Part shown: positions 55,617 through 63,738 of the stretch, piece after piece
Layout: every line of letters starts with the position of its first letter
How positions within the stretch are numbered: position 1 is the first letter of the stretch
Assembly: GCA_933822405.4 (NCBI GenBank)
Contig: CAKOGP040000225.1
Coordinates: 20,601 to 84,600, forward strand
Origin: Cylindrotheca closterium
Taxonomy: Eukaryota; Bacillariophyta; Bacillariophyceae; Bacillariales; Bacillariaceae
Direction of reading: 5' to 3'
Length of the DNA stretch: 64,000 nucleotides
The notes under the pieces: model-generated
Database searches by the model: none
Told to the model about the DNA's origin: nothing
The model's input: only the letters and a program-made list of their open reading frames with translations
Position numbers and translations under genes: made by a program

Positions 55617-56260
55617 TGTGATTTTGTTTTGCGTTGTGATGTGTAAGAAATGGATTGGTTTTTGATTACTATAGTGTCTTGTAATGTCCAACGATTTGGA
55701 ATTGTGAGATATATTGCAGTTCTAGAGACAAGGATGATTGATCGATTCATACGCCCCAGCTACAGAGTATTCTTCTTCTCAGAACACGCAGTCTCAGACA
55801 CGAAGCTCAAAGCGGGACTTGTAGAGTATTAGACTGACTCACGACTGAAAAAGTATCCGCTGCTTTTTGATATTTTGCTTCAGTCAATAGTTCAAATGAT
55901 CGAATGCAGATAAGACGACCCTACTGTGTGGCGTTCTTGAATAAAAATCAATCGTACCATTTTCGTCCGGAGGGATCAGTGCAGCAAATCAGCGAACTAG
56001 TCAGCCATTGCGCCCATACCAGAACTCATCAATTTGTCATACTGGCGGCTAGGCTTATGGTAGATGCCCATATCACAAATCAAATCTAAGAAATATACCA
56101 TACCTACACCAGCTGTAGCATCGCTGTGGCCGTGGCCGTAATAATCTAGTAAAAACTGCATGATACCCTGATGAATGATTTTAGAAATGTGTTACACTAT
56201 GTTGTTAAACCAGAATCAGAGATTGTTCGGAACTGAATGTAGGTATATCAGATGTCTGAT
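55617..56260. other. intergenic within the array
   Basis: 644 bases: promoter of member B (55617-55850) and 3' flank of member C. The words GTAAAAACTGCATG, ATGATTTTAGAAATG and TCTGATTTACTTCTTTT near its right end match the other units. No further gene was found. Confidence 0.5.
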
Positions 56261-56623
56261 TTACTTCTTTTCGCCATCCTTAGGGCTGCTAACGGTATCC
56301 TTGACCTTTTGCACACCTGAATCGATCGTACCGCGAAGTTTTGATCCGGCTTCCTTCGCAGACTCACCAATCTTTTCAGTGGTGCTCTTCTTGGCTTCCT
56401 TCTCGGCTTCCTTCTCTTCCTTAGACTTTGTGGCTTCCTTGACCTTCTCGCCCACTTCTGTCATCTTGTCACCAATCTTATCAGTGGCGGTTTTCTCTGC
56501 TTCCTTCTCTGCTTCCTTCTCGTCCTTAGACTTTGTTGCTTCCTTGACCTTCTCGCCCACTTCTGTCATCTTGTTAGTAATCCTGTCAGTGGTGGTTTCT
56601 TGAGTTTTATCGTTAGGAGCCAT
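56261..56623 (-). CDS. LEA-like amphipathic protein, array member C
   Basis: 120 aa, beginning MAPNDKTQETTTDR. The unit KMTEVGEKVKEATKSK followed by EKEAEKEA occurs twice in tandem, an internal duplication of 34 residues. The signature KEAGSKLRGTIDSGVQKVKD ends the protein before a KK. No Cys or Trp and no signal peptide. The frame stays open upstream through the leader and into the minisatellite, but the ATG at 56623 has the conserved family context AAATCATGGCTCC. The promoter motif is at 56671-56684. Confidence 0.75.
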   Translation of the reverse strand: MAPNDKTQETTTDRITNKMTEVGEKVKEATKSKDEKEAEKEAEKTATDKIGDKMTEVGEKVKEATKSKEEKEAEKEAKKSTTEKIGESAKEAGSKLRGTIDSGVQKVKDTVSSPKDGEKK

Positions 56624-56817
56624 GATTTCGTTTCGTTTCGAATTTACTGTAGCGTTTTTTAATCCAGTGATTTGGAATTGTGAGATATAATATATTGTAC
56701 AATGCAAGATATTGAAATACCGGTAGATGATGATCGATTCACGCGCCTTTCTTCTTGTCGAACTACTGTAATTCACAGACGCGAAAGCGGAATAAGTAAT
56801 ATATATTATAATGAAAT

Positions 56818-57143
56818 AGGTCGAAAGTGGAATAAGTACATACTCGTAGGTCGAAAAGCGGAGTAAGGACATAGGTCGAAAGCGAAATAAGTACATAGGT
56901 CGAAATTGGAATAAGGACGTAGGTCGAAAGCGAAATAAGTACATAAGTCGAAAGCGGAATAAGTACATGGTCGAAAGCGAAATAAGTACATAGGTCGAAA
57001 GCGAAAAAAGTACATCGGTCGAAAGCGGAATAAGTAAGTACATTACATTCGTCAAAAGCGGAATAAGCACAGTACATAGGTCGAAAGCGGAATAAATACA
57101 GTACATAGGTCAAAAGCGGAATAAGGACGTAGGTCGAAGGCGG
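56818..57143. repeat. 24-base minisatellite, about 13 units
   Basis: The unit TAGGTCGAAAGCGGAATAAG plus TACA is repeated about 13 times with substitutions and a few longer units (56821-56850, 57022-57110). It begins about 195 bases upstream of member C. A single related word (GACGCGAAAGCGGAATAAG) at 56778-56796 sits in the conserved flank and may be the seed. Read on the minus strand, each 24-base unit is eight codons and stays open. Confidence 0.9.
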
Positions 57144-57154
57144 AACAAGAGGTT

Positions 57155-57905
57155 ACTCATTCCATGATTAAAGAGTACGTAATTTAGTTAGTAGTGTAGT
57201 GACCTGAGAAGACGAAACACATGGTATCCTGAATGAATCAAGCAACACAGAAATCAATCGACTTCTCTTCCGTTAGAGCTTCATTGAGCAAATCCACTTC
57301 GTTGTCACTCCAAGACAACAACTCATTAATTTGCCATGACGCCCTTTGTCGTCACTGTTCATCTTTTGACGATGCCGTGTTGGTGCTCTGCCATAATGCT
57401 GTTTATGTTCTGATGATGGTACACCATACAGCTGTTGCTCAGTACAGCTGTTGTCGATGAGCAATAAAAATACGAAAAGTGACTGCGGCTCTTCACTAGT
57501 AAAACACTGCCTCGAACTCGTATCAAAATGATTTTAGAAATGTATTATCACCCTCGTTATGCAGTTGGGCAATCAAAGCCAAGGTTATTCGAATCTGAAT
57601 CTTCATAAGGTGCTTGATTTACTTCTTTTCATTGTTGCCGCTGAGGGCATTCTTTGCTTTTTGCACACCCGAATCGACCATACCACCAAGTTTTGATCCA
57701 GCTTCCTCGGCCGAATTAGGTAGTGCATCGCCAGCCTTTTCCGCATTGCTTTTGGCTGCTTCCTTCTGTTCCTTAGTGGTTTCATTGACCTTCTCATGAA
57801 CATTGTCCAATTGTGTCTTGGCACTGTCGATGGCATCATCGAGCTTATTACCAGGGGTTTTGTTGTCATTGGGAGCCATGATTTCTTTTGATTTCGAGTT
57901 CTCAC
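57155..57905 (-). repeat. inverted duplication, proximal arm
   Basis: This arm covers member D, its leader and about 450 bases of 3' flank. It matches 61805-62605 in reverse orientation, for example GACCTGAGAAGACGAAACAC here and its reverse complement near 62550, and GCTCATCGACAACAGCTGTA in reverse near 62310. Differences are scattered substitutions and small indels. Confidence 0.85.
57619..57879 (-). CDS. LEA-like amphipathic protein, array member D
   Basis: 86 aa, MAPNDNKTPGNKLDDAIDSA at the start, then KTQLDNVHEKVNETTKEQKE and the signature EEAGSKLGGMVDSGVQKAKN, ending NEKK. No signal peptide. It is the shortest member and the parent of the broken copy at 61820. The promoter motif (TTTGGAATTGTGA) is at 57920-57932, 41 bases before the start. 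The flanking CAGACGCGAG word at 57974 is the shortened dyad region. Confidence 0.75.
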   Translation of the reverse strand: MAPNDNKTPGNKLDDAIDSAKTQLDNVHEKVNETTKEQKEAAKSNAEKAGDALPNSAEEAGSKLGGMVDSGVQKAKNALSGNNEKK

Positions 57906-58478
57906 TGCGGATATATTATTTTGGAATTGTGAAAGAGATGTTTGCACTATAAAAAAGTTCGGATTTCGCTTCTTCTGAGATCTCAGACGCGAGCGTAATA
58001 AGTAGATGTATAAAATATAATATATACTGTATATCGAAGGTAAGTCTTGGATGAAAAACGTACGACTCGAATGAAGATCAATCGAAAGTGATTCCAAGAA
58101 ATCAAGGCCTCATGAAAAAAGTCTGTATATAGATTTCTCATCCGATCGATAGCAATCTGCTCACCCAGCCGGTCCACCCATCAGAACTACAAACTTAAGC
58201 CGTCAGTTTTGCCATTGCAATCCCTTGTCAGCATGCCCTACTTCAGGATGCTCAAGATAAATTATTTGACACTGCTGCAGTGTTGATGAGGAGAAGCTAA
58301 GTTGTTGTATGAATTTCCCACTGAGCTTACCAGCTTTCAGTATCACTTGCGCTATTCCGTAAAACAATGCATAGTACTCTGATGATAGATATCTACAGAA
58401 AAGTGTTACTCTACGCTCTTACATCAATTAAAGATTGTTTGAACCTGATTGTTCGTCCAATGCTTGATTTGACTTCTT
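57906..58478. other. intergenic within the array
   Basis: 573 bases: leader and promoter of member D, then the 3' flank of member E with recurring words (TTTCAGTATCACTTGCG, CAATGCTTGATTTGACTTCTTTT). No other gene was found. Confidence 0.5.
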
Positions 58479-58946
58479 TTAATCGTCGCTGCTGACAGTG
58501 TCCTTTACTTTTTCTGCACCGGAACTGACCGTGTCCTTTACTTTTTCTGCACCGGAACTGACCGTGTCCTTTACTTTTTCTACACCCGACTTGGCCGTGT
58601 CGGCAGCTTTCGATTTGGCCTTCTTCGCAGAATCAGCTATCTTTTCAGTGGTGCTCTTCTCTGCTTCCTTCTCCTCCTCAGTCTTGGCGGCATCCTTAAC
58701 GTTTTGCACACCCGAATCGATCGCACTGCCAACCTGCGATCCAGCTTCCTCTGCAGATTCGGGTACCTTTTCGTTGACATTGTCAATTGTATCATCGAGC
58801 TTTTCTCCAGGGGTCTTATCATCCTTGGTTTTATCGTACAGTTGTGATGATGATGGCTTGGACAATTGATCACTTAAGACTGTAAACCCTTCGCTGGAAC
58901 GAGCGAAAATGAAAATTGAAGTAGCAATAACGCAAAAGATCTTCAT
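58479..58946 (-). CDS. LEA-like amphipathic protein with signal peptide, array member E
   Basis: 155 aa from the ATG at 58946. The signal MKIFCVIATSIFIFARSSEG is followed by FTV, so Phe stands at the likely cleavage site and plastid import is possible. The body has EEAGSQVGSAIDSGVQNVKD, then EKEAEKSTTEKIADSAKKAK. It ends with three near-identical copies of SGAEKVKDTV, a recent 11-codon expansion visible in DNA as repeats of TGTCCTTTACTTTTTCTGCA. The promoter motif is at 58996-59009 and the perfect dyad at 59051-59082. Confidence 0.75.
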   Translation of the reverse strand: MKIFCVIATSIFIFARSSEGFTVLSDQLSKPSSSQLYDKTKDDKTPGEKLDDTIDNVNEKVPESAEEAGSQVGSAIDSGVQNVKDAAKTEEEKEAEKSTTEKIADSAKKAKSKAADTAKSGVEKVKDTVSSGAEKVKDTVSSGAEKVKDTVSSDD

Positions 58947-59050
58947 TTTGTTTTGTTTTGTGATGTGTAAGCGATTGTTTCTGGTTACTGTAGTGTTTGG
59001 AATTGTGAGAGGCAAGGATATGATTGAAAGATTCGTTCATACGCCGTGTT

Positions 59051-59082
59051 CTTCGTGTCAGAACAAAATCTCAGACACGAAG
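59051..59082. promoter_or_regulatory. 9+9 dyad upstream of member E
   Basis: CTTCGTGTC (59051-59059) and GACACGAAG (59074-59082), spacer 14, identical in arms and spacing to the dyad of member A. The block ACGAAGCTCAAGCGGGACT is repeated about 42 bases further at 59117-59135. Confidence 0.55.
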
Positions 59083-59520
59083 CTCAAGCGGGACTGACTC
59101 AAGACTGACTTGCATCTCCATCACGAAGCTCAAGCGGGACTCTAGTTCACGAATTGATTGAAATCTATTGAATATGAGTGAAAGGGTACGCTTGATTGCA
59201 CCAGATGAAGCCCCAGGTCGTCTTAAATATAAACAAATCAGCATGGGACTTTGAGCTGCCCAGCAAATGCACTTGTTCTTTACGCCTCCATATAGTCAGT
59301 CGTCTATTTGCCACGGCGTCACTTGTGGATGCTCATAATTTACTATTTTGCTGTACCATTGGACACTGTACTATGTGATGAGAGGGCGCATGAGTTGTTC
59401 TCCTAAATAGACGAGTTGTTTACCAGTCGCTTGTAGATCTTGTACACTAGCAGTAAAGCAGTGAATCGTAATCTGATAAAAGACCTTAGAAAAGTGTTAC
59501 TTTTATTTTGAATCTCTGTC

Positions 59521-59562
59521 CGTCTGACAATTTACTTCTCTTAAAACCGTCGCAGCTGGTGA
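59521..59562 (-). pseudogene. relic 3' end of an array gene
   Basis: Reading on the minus strand, the end ...AGAGAAGTAA followed by ATTGTCAGACG matches the AAAAGAAGTA-type ends and 3' flanks of the intact members (AAGTGTTAC upstream on plus at 59493). No body with the EEAGS signature precedes it. It is a truncated copy between members E and F. Confidence 0.5.
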
Positions 59563-59792
59563 ATATCGTTGTGATCGCATTACTCCTTATGCTGTCATAT
59601 TATCGTTGTTCTTGATAAGGATGTGTTGAATCAATCTCCTACATATACCAGCTTTAAAAAAGCATCAGTGCGGATCGACTACGGCAGTAAAAAAGTGCAA
59701 AGTACTCCAATAAATGATTCTAGAAAAAGTGATATTTTATGAAGTTACACGTCGAACATTGTCCGAATCTGAATGCTCGTCGGCTGCTTCGT

Positions 59793-60149
59793 CTACTTCT
59801 TTTCACTGTCGCCGCTGATGGCATCTTTGGCTTTTTCCACTCCCGAATCAATCAAACCACCAAGTTTTGACCCGGCTTCAGTCGCAGAGTGGGGGATCGC
59901 ATCACTAATCTTTTCACTGGTAGGTTTCTCTGCTTCCTTCTGCTCCTCGGACTTGGTGGCTTCATTGATTTTCTCGCGCACGCTGTCGATGGTGTCACCA
60001 ATCTTTTCACTGGTGCTTTTTTCGGCTTCCTTCTGTTCTTCAGTCTTGGTGGATTCGTTGACATTCTCTCGTGCTTTTTCAATTCCTGCCTTGGCATTGT
60101 CGATAGCATTATCAAGCATACTTCCAGGGGTTTTATCGTTAGGAGCCAT
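59793..60149 (-). CDS. LEA-like amphipathic protein, array member F
   Basis: 118 aa, MAPNDKTPGSMLDNAIDNAK at the start. A 33-residue unit is doubled (KARENVNESTKTEEQKEAEK, then VREKINEATKSEEQKEAEK). The signature TEAGSKLGGLIDSGVEKAKD is followed by SEKK. No signal peptide, Cys or Trp. The promoter motif is at 60196-60209, 47 bases before the start. It is the last intact minus-strand member. Confidence 0.75.
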   Translation of the reverse strand: MAPNDKTPGSMLDNAIDNAKAGIEKARENVNESTKTEEQKEAEKSTSEKIGDTIDSVREKINEATKSEEQKEAEKPTSEKISDAIPHSATEAGSKLGGLIDSGVEKAKDAISGDSEKK

Positions 60150-60310
60150 GATAATGTTTCAACTTTATTGTAGTGTTTGTTAATATATCCAGTGATTTGG
60201 AATTGTGAGATATGTTCGCATCAAATAAATATTAATAATACAGTAGATTATCGAGTGATTGATGATCCATTCGCCCTTCTCGTGTGACTCGCGAAAGCGA
60301 AATGAGTATT

Positions 60311-60366
60311 TTTTTAACTATCTAAGATAGCCCTCCGTGTGTGTGTTCGTACTTGGTGTGTAGCTG
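60311..60366. repeat. dispersed repeat, inverted partner of 18157-18243
   Basis: ACTATCTAAGATAGCC, CCTCCGTGTGTGTGTTCGT and CTTGGTGTGTAGCT are the reverse complements of segments at 18169-18243, in the matching order and without the two inserts present there. Confidence 0.65.
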
Positions 60367-60414
60367 GGGCTTTTGTACTACACTGTATGCTGCGGTGCAA
60401 CTATTTATACTAGA

Positions 60415-60500
60415 TCCCCCGGGGAAAAAGAAGGGGGAAAAGGAAGAAAAAGGAAAGAAAACGAAAACGAAAACGAAAAGAAAAGAGGAGAAAGCAACAG
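60415..60500 (+). repeat. purine-only low-complexity stretch
   Basis: After CCCCCGGGG, about 70 bases are almost all A and G with short repeats of AAAAGG and GAAAAC. This could form a triplex or simply be slippage sequence. Confidence 0.7.
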
Positions 60501-61804
60501 GATTGCAATAAAGTGTCTTTCCAACACAGCACTGGCCTCATGCATACCGTCGCAAGAATATATACTCTATGATCCTGGCTCTAGCCAGGATTTTGACGGA
60601 TTTTGAACAAGGTAACAATGATTGTTTGACGTATGTCGACCGATGCCTCTGAAACTTTTGAAATGACGTTCGAGCACCTCTAATAACATCATCTGTGCCT
60701 TCATATCGCAGATCCAATCAGAAATCGGAGATTTATCGCACTCTGAATTTGAGGTCACCAACATTTCAAGATATTCAGCGTAGAAGTTGACGTCACTGAT
60801 GATGGTAGTCAGATTTTGCGTCGTCAATGGACTCAATATTTTGGGAATCAAGTAAGGTGAGGAAGGACCAAATCCAGGCTCAAGCTCGCCGCCAAAGAGA
60901 CTACATGGGTATTACATGATTGAAGAAATGCAATAATCAACCGTTTTTTGAGTAAGATGCAAAGGCAAAAACAGAGGCACACTCTTGCTGGGTTCCTTGA
61001 TGGCCGCAAGTTGCCACCATATAAGGCCGCGCTACGACAGTTTACTACCGTATGGTCACAGGGGATGGGTTTATTCTGACGAGAAAACAATCAACAAGGC
61101 CTTGGTGCACGGAATTGAGACAATGCTTAGATTCCAAAGGTGAAGTGACACCTACTACTAGCAACCATGGCAGTTGTTATCAGTTTCTTACAGGGGCATG
61201 CTACCATATGTGACACTGAAACGATAGAAATTAATCTATAGCTGTGTTTCAAGTCAAGAACATCACTTGGTGGAGCGGATTACGTGTCTTCTGATGGGTT
61301 GGATGTTGGCGGTGCCCAAATTGATGGATCTGGTGTGTCTGCATGGCGAAATGTCAATAGGGGAGGCGCCGTGCGAGCAGACTTTTATCCAGCAAAGTAG
61401 TCAGTCATGATCGGAGAGTAGGAATTGAATGCAAAAAAAGCAAGAGCCAAGCGAATAGTTACGATAACTTCAAATGTACTTTCTGAAGCCTGAAACCAAT
61501 AACCAGTGCACTTTTCCTCGTGTTGTTGCGTATCATAGCTTGAACACCACTCAAGTAGAGAAAGCAATGAGAGTTACGTCCCTCTCGCTCTTGCTTCATG
61601 GCCAATATTCAACCCATATCGACCAGCGGACAATACAGTACCAGCGGTACCAATATCCAACGCAATTAATTTGGGAATCTCCATGTGGTCCCGTTATCTT
61701 AATGTCGTCAGTGTTTGTCTGCCAATCGAGCAGATGCAAGAGAAGAGCATGGCATGAATAGATTACTATCGGAACTTTCATCAATTACAGTATTAATAAA
61801 AAGA

Positions 61805-62605
61805 GAACTCGAAATCAAAAGAAATCATGGTTCCCAATGTCAGCAAAACCCCTGGTAATCATCAACAGTGCCAAGACACAATTGGACAATGTTCATGAGA
61901 AGGTCAATGAAACCACTAAGGAACAGAAGGAAGCAGCCAAAAGCAATGCGGAAAAGGCTGGCGATGCACTACCTAATTTGGCCAAGGAAGCTGGATCAAA
62001 ACTTGGTGGTATGGTCAATTCGGGTGTGCAAAAAGCAAAGGATGACCTCAGCGGCAACAACAATGATTCCGCATCCATGGATGGCAGCATTGAAAAGAAG
62101 CAAATCAAGCACCTTAATGACCTCAGCGGCAACATTAAAAAGGCCAGAAATCAACCAAGCACCTTATGAAGATTCAGATTCGAATAACCTTGGCTTTGAT
62201 TGCCCAACTGCATAACGAGGGTGATAATACAGTTCTAAAATCATTTTGATAAGAGTTCGAGGCAGTGTGTTACTAGCGTAGAGCCGCAGTCATTATTCGT
62301 ATTTTATTGCTCATCGACAACAGCTGTATGGTGTACCATCATCAGAACATAAACAGCATTATGGCAATAGCACCAACATGACAACGTCAAAAGATGAACA
62401 GTGATGAGGACAAAGGGCGTTATAGCAAATTAATGAGTTGTTGTCTTGGAGTGACAACAAAGTGGATTTGCTCAATGGAGCTCTATCGGAAGAGAAGTCA
62501 TTTGATTTCTGTGTTGCTTGATTCATTCAGGATGCCATGTGTTTCGTCTTCTCAGGTCACTACACTACTAACTAAATTACGTACTCTTTAATCGTGGAAT
62601 GAGTA
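61805..62605 (+). repeat. inverted duplication, distal arm
   Basis: Reverse-orientation copy of 57155-57905, separated from it by 3.9 kb that holds members E and F. The match starts at GAGAACTCGAAATCAAAAGA (61803 on) and ends with ACGTACTCTTTAATCGTGGA near 62598. The promoter motif of the parent is not present. The LTR element begins about 15 bases after the arm ends. Confidence 0.85.
61827..62169 (+). pseudogene. broken copy of LEA-like member D
   Basis: The original start is kept as ATGGTTCCC at 61827. A net loss of 14 bases after ACCCCTGGTAAT shifts the frame and gives a stop within 24 codons. An out-of-frame ATG at 61837 restores the old body frame (110 aa, with KEAGSKLGGMVNSGVQKAKD). 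The parental stop TAA has become CAA, and a short duplication (GACCTCAGCGGCAAC twice) extends the tail. The usual promoter motif is missing. Probably not functional, though a new short protein cannot be excluded. Confidence 0.75.
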
Positions 62606-62620
62606 TAACCTCCATGTAAA
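62170..62620. other. 3' flank of the distal arm
   Basis: 451 bases, most of it the inverted copy of the 57155-57600 flank. No gene was found. Confidence 0.5.
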
Positions 62621-62764
62621 TGTAATGACCTTGGAGTGACCTTGGAACTAGATTAGGTCCTTTGGAGGTACATACATAGCTTTAGGCCTAACTCTCACAT
62701 CACTCCTTTCTGTGGCTTTCTGAGAGACTCTATAATTTTGACCCATTCCTATCTCTTCTTCTAG
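62621..62764 (+). repeat. 5' LTR (shared part)
   Basis: Starts with TG and shares the words GTGACCTTGGAACTAGATTA and CTTTCTGTGGCTTTCTGAGA with the copy at 63544. The 3' limit is not clear because the sequences diverge after TTCTTCTAG. Confidence 0.75.
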
Positions 62765-62848
62765 GCTGGTTCACTATTCGAATAGCCATAAGGCTTAGAT
62801 TAAAGACTACAAGAGTAAACTCACACACACAAGCAATCGCCGTTTGAT

Positions 62849-63190
62849 TTGATCGAAAAACCTCGATTCTTTCAGATTTTCAACCAGTTTCACACCACGC
62901 AACAACACAGTCAAAACTACTATGCTGAGTCGCACTACAATCAAGAAGCTGAAAGCTTTGCTGCGGAAGGCAGCGTTCCTGAATGGAACCAAGACGGAAT
63001 GTCTTATGGTGGAATGCCAAGTGCCGAGCAGTACCAGCATCAAGAACACAATTATCAAGCTGAAGAAAATCAACAATGGAACGATCAATTCAACTTTGAA
63101 CAGGAAAAATATTATCCTGAAGAACAGGAGGCGCAAGAATGGGCGTTGCCAACATTCATCATTCCAAAGAAGGACGGTAGGGTGCGATAA
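62849..63190 (+). pseudogene. reverse transcriptase fragment of the LTR element
   Basis: An open frame of about 110 codons, rich in Gln/Glu/Tyr, ends with the motif PTFIIPKKDGRVR typical of gypsy polymerases. A stop follows at once. A few bases later another frame resumes with DLRQLKKTV, so a small deletion broke the frame. Protease, RNase H and integrase parts are not seen. Confidence 0.65.
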
Positions 63191-63543
63191 GCGATCTCAG
63201 ACAGCTGAAAAAGACTGTCAAGTCTTCCGCGAATGGAGAAGCCGTCTGAAGGGAAGAGTCCAAATAAGGCAAAAGAGACAGTACAAGATCAATGAAAACT
63301 TGAGGAGACAGAACGCAAAGCGAAAAGAATTTGATTACAGAATTGCGCACTGATGCGATCCGTGAGAGGATCAACATCAGACGGCTTGTGCCGTTCCGTC
63401 GAGTCTAATGGACGATATGCTTGCATCGCCCATTGCGTCAAGAACCACCTCTGAAGTTGAATGGAGAATAAAGTGGATGTAAGGAGGCCTTGTGACTTTT
63501 AATGTATGATCAATCGACTGGCTCTGATTATAGAAGGGAAGAG

Positions 63544-63689
63544 TGTAATGACCTTAGAGTGACCTTGGAACTAGATTAGATCCTTTGGAGGTACAGACAT
63601 AGCTTTAGGTTTAACTCTCACGTCACTCCTTTCTGTGGCTTTCTGAGAGACTATTTTTTGTTGTGACCCATTCCTATCTCTTCTTCTAG
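63544..63689 (+). repeat. 3' LTR (shared part)
   Basis: Second direct repeat, preceded directly by the polypurine tract. It differs from the 5' copy by base changes such as GACCTTAGAG for GACCTTGGAG and TTTAGGTTTAACT for TTTAGGCCTAACT. Confidence 0.75.
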
Positions 63690-63706
63690 TGTCTATTCTA
63701 CCGTGC

Positions 63707-63738
63707 GCCTCATATGAGGCATATGCCTCATATGAGGC
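63707..63738. repeat. 32-base perfect palindrome
   Basis: GCCTCATATGAGGC, itself a palindrome, occurs twice with ATAT between, so all 32 bases equal their reverse complement. It lies 18 bases after the compared end of the 3' LTR. Confidence 0.95.

Larger units (their letters stand above)
60150..61804. other. array right border, no supported gene
   Basis: 1,655 bases. It starts with the promoter of member F (60150-60305), then the dispersed repeat and a purine-rich stretch. Frames at 60567-60851, 60848-61090 and 61242-61399 are short and without known motifs. The last reads SLGGADYVSSDGLDVGGAQI and looks faintly coding, but has no start and no partner exon I could join. Confidence 0.4.
62621..63689 (+). 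mobile_element. degenerate Ty3/gypsy-type LTR retroelement
   Basis: Two direct repeats (62621-62764 and 63544-63689) of about 145 bases begin TGTAATGACCTT and differ at about ten positions plus one indel, as LTRs do. A polypurine tract AGAAGGGAAGAG (63532-63543) abuts the second repeat exactly where one is expected. The 780-base interior keeps a decayed pol fragment that ends EWALPTFIIPKKDGRVR, the conserved start of the gypsy reverse transcriptase fingers. It is then broken by a stop about where DLRQL should follow. The element is far too short to be autonomous. The LTR ends may extend past the compared parts. Confidence 0.75.

Noticed and set aside
56627..57106. Open minus frame of FRFRPMY-type octapeptides joined to LEA-like member C
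   Set aside because: It is a by-product of a 24-base minisatellite, and the conserved start context is at 56623. Kept only as an observation on the repeat.
56818..57143. Possible CRISPR array
   Set aside because: Units are contiguous without unique spacers, in a eukaryotic setting. It is a minisatellite.
61242..61399. Glycine-rich open stretch ending ADFYPAK
   Set aside because: Under 55 codons, no start and no joinable exon. It could be a gene remnant but cannot be supported.
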